Assembly (NCBI GenBank): GCA_951213105.1
Contig: OX578144.1
Span: 82,845,015-82,909,014, forward strand
Direction of reading: 5' to 3'
DNA length: 64,000 nt
Source: Amaurobius ferox
Taxonomy: Eukaryota; Arthropoda; Arachnida; Araneae; Amaurobiidae
A program made the position numbers and the translations under genes. The number at the start of each line of letters is the position of its first letter. Position 1 is the stretch's first letter. Below the pieces are notes generated by a model that saw only the letters and a program-made list of their open reading frames with translations, searched no databases and had not been told where the DNA came from. This document shows, piece after piece, positions 63,301-64,000 of this stretch.

Positions 63301-63900
63301 TCTACTTTAAAAATAACCTATTTCTCCGGCCATAATGCTTGATGATATTTTGACGACGAATTTGGTGGAATATTGCCAACTTGGCAATTTTTTTAAATGT
63401 CACCAAATTGATAAAAATGGTGTCAAATTGATAAAAATGTCGCCAAATAGATAAAAATGTCGCCAAATAGATAAAAATGTCGCCAAATTGATAAGAATGA
63501 ATCTAAAACAATGAAAATAACAATTAATTCAAGTAAGTTCAATATTTTGGAAAGACCGTAATAATATCCTATTTCATCGTCTGTAACGCTTGGCGGAATT
63601 CTGGCAACGAATTTTGGCGGCATATTGCCAACTTGGCGACTTTTTTAATTGTTGCCAAATTGGCGAAATTGTTGCCAAATAGAAAAAAATGTTATCAAAT
63701 TGATAAAAATGTCGCCAAATTGATCAAAATGATAATAAATGGAATGCAATGATTTGCAAATTTTTAATTACGTCATATGATGGGCATACCTTTTATTATA
63801 TATGTAATACTCTTCTAAATATCGTCAACTTGGCGATATTTAGCCTCACATTGACAAAGATATCGTCAAAATTGCAAAAATGACGCCAAGTTAATGAAAT
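63050..63900. repeat. Degenerate AAAATGTCGCCAAATTGAT repeats
   Basis: Many imperfect copies of a 19-20-bp word. The cleanest tandem part is 63428-63500 with 20-bp period (ATAAAAATGTCGCCAAATAG). The same words occur at 7430-7620, 15740-16130 and 27300-27420. Short minus-strand frames here are repeat artefacts. Confidence 0.75.
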
Positions 63901-64000
63901 AATTGCTGAATTTATTGTTAAATGCTTCAGTTATTCATCAATGCGCCTTATCAATTCATCAATTCGCCTAATTGATGATTTTATTATTAAAATATTTAAA

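Overview
The window is AT-rich animal nuclear DNA made almost entirely of mobile elements. No ordinary host gene was recognised. Tc1-like and DUF4817-type transposons, a DDE_1 (pogo/Tigger-type) transposase tail, a tRNA-derived SINE, a 5S-rRNA-derived SINE, Helitron-like repeats and a Gypsy-like LTR element fit an arthropod, possibly an arachnid; the species cannot be fixed from the sequence.

The centre (27663-44221) is a 16.56-kb Maverick/Polinton, the virus-like DNA transposon class. Its boundaries are exact: AG...CT ends, 574-bp terminal inverted repeats (TIRs) that match at 573 of 574 positions when compared base by base, and a perfect 6-bp target duplication GCTATA. The gene sets diverge from 34700-34755. 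Leftward lie a coiled-coil protein, a pX-like minor virion protein, the adenovirus-type protease, the penton-like minor capsid protein, a 41-aa basic protein, the major capsid protein, a collagen/fibre-like protein, two repeat proteins (a WxxISxYQxLSExFI type and a leucine-rich repeat protein) and two small proteins. Rightward lie the A32-like packaging ATPase, a membrane protein, a phospholipase A2 with a zinc ribbon, an integrase with a chromodomain, two small proteins, a 1327-aa protein-primed DNA polymerase and small terminal proteins.

Almost every Polinton gene starts inside TAAATG, usually with the previous stop codon touching the ATG. Seven starts carry a longer DNA motif, AAAAATGTTT, then 8 nt (7 in one case), then ATG. 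It is so conserved that unrelated upstream proteins share the C-terminus KNVS or KNVY. Capsid-side genes carry a different A-rich element. This looks like a viral promoter code with two gene classes. The copy also has several single-base lesions: two in-frame stops, several 1-nt shifts, and an integrase with no ATG sitting behind an in-phase T TTT TTA slip site. They are either early decay, assembly error or recoding.

The second large structure (46491-60904) is a tandem LTR-retrotransposon array: seven 898-bp LTRs alternating with six ~1.35-kb internal segments. Each internal segment encodes only a 139-aa Gag fragment. The whole array is bounded by one 5-bp duplication (GGAGT), so one insertion grew into a multimer.

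The flanks (1-27662 and 60905-64000) hold decayed DNA transposons, SINEs, three Helitron-like elements, and two unnamed repeat families, R1 (six copies) and R3 (three copies).
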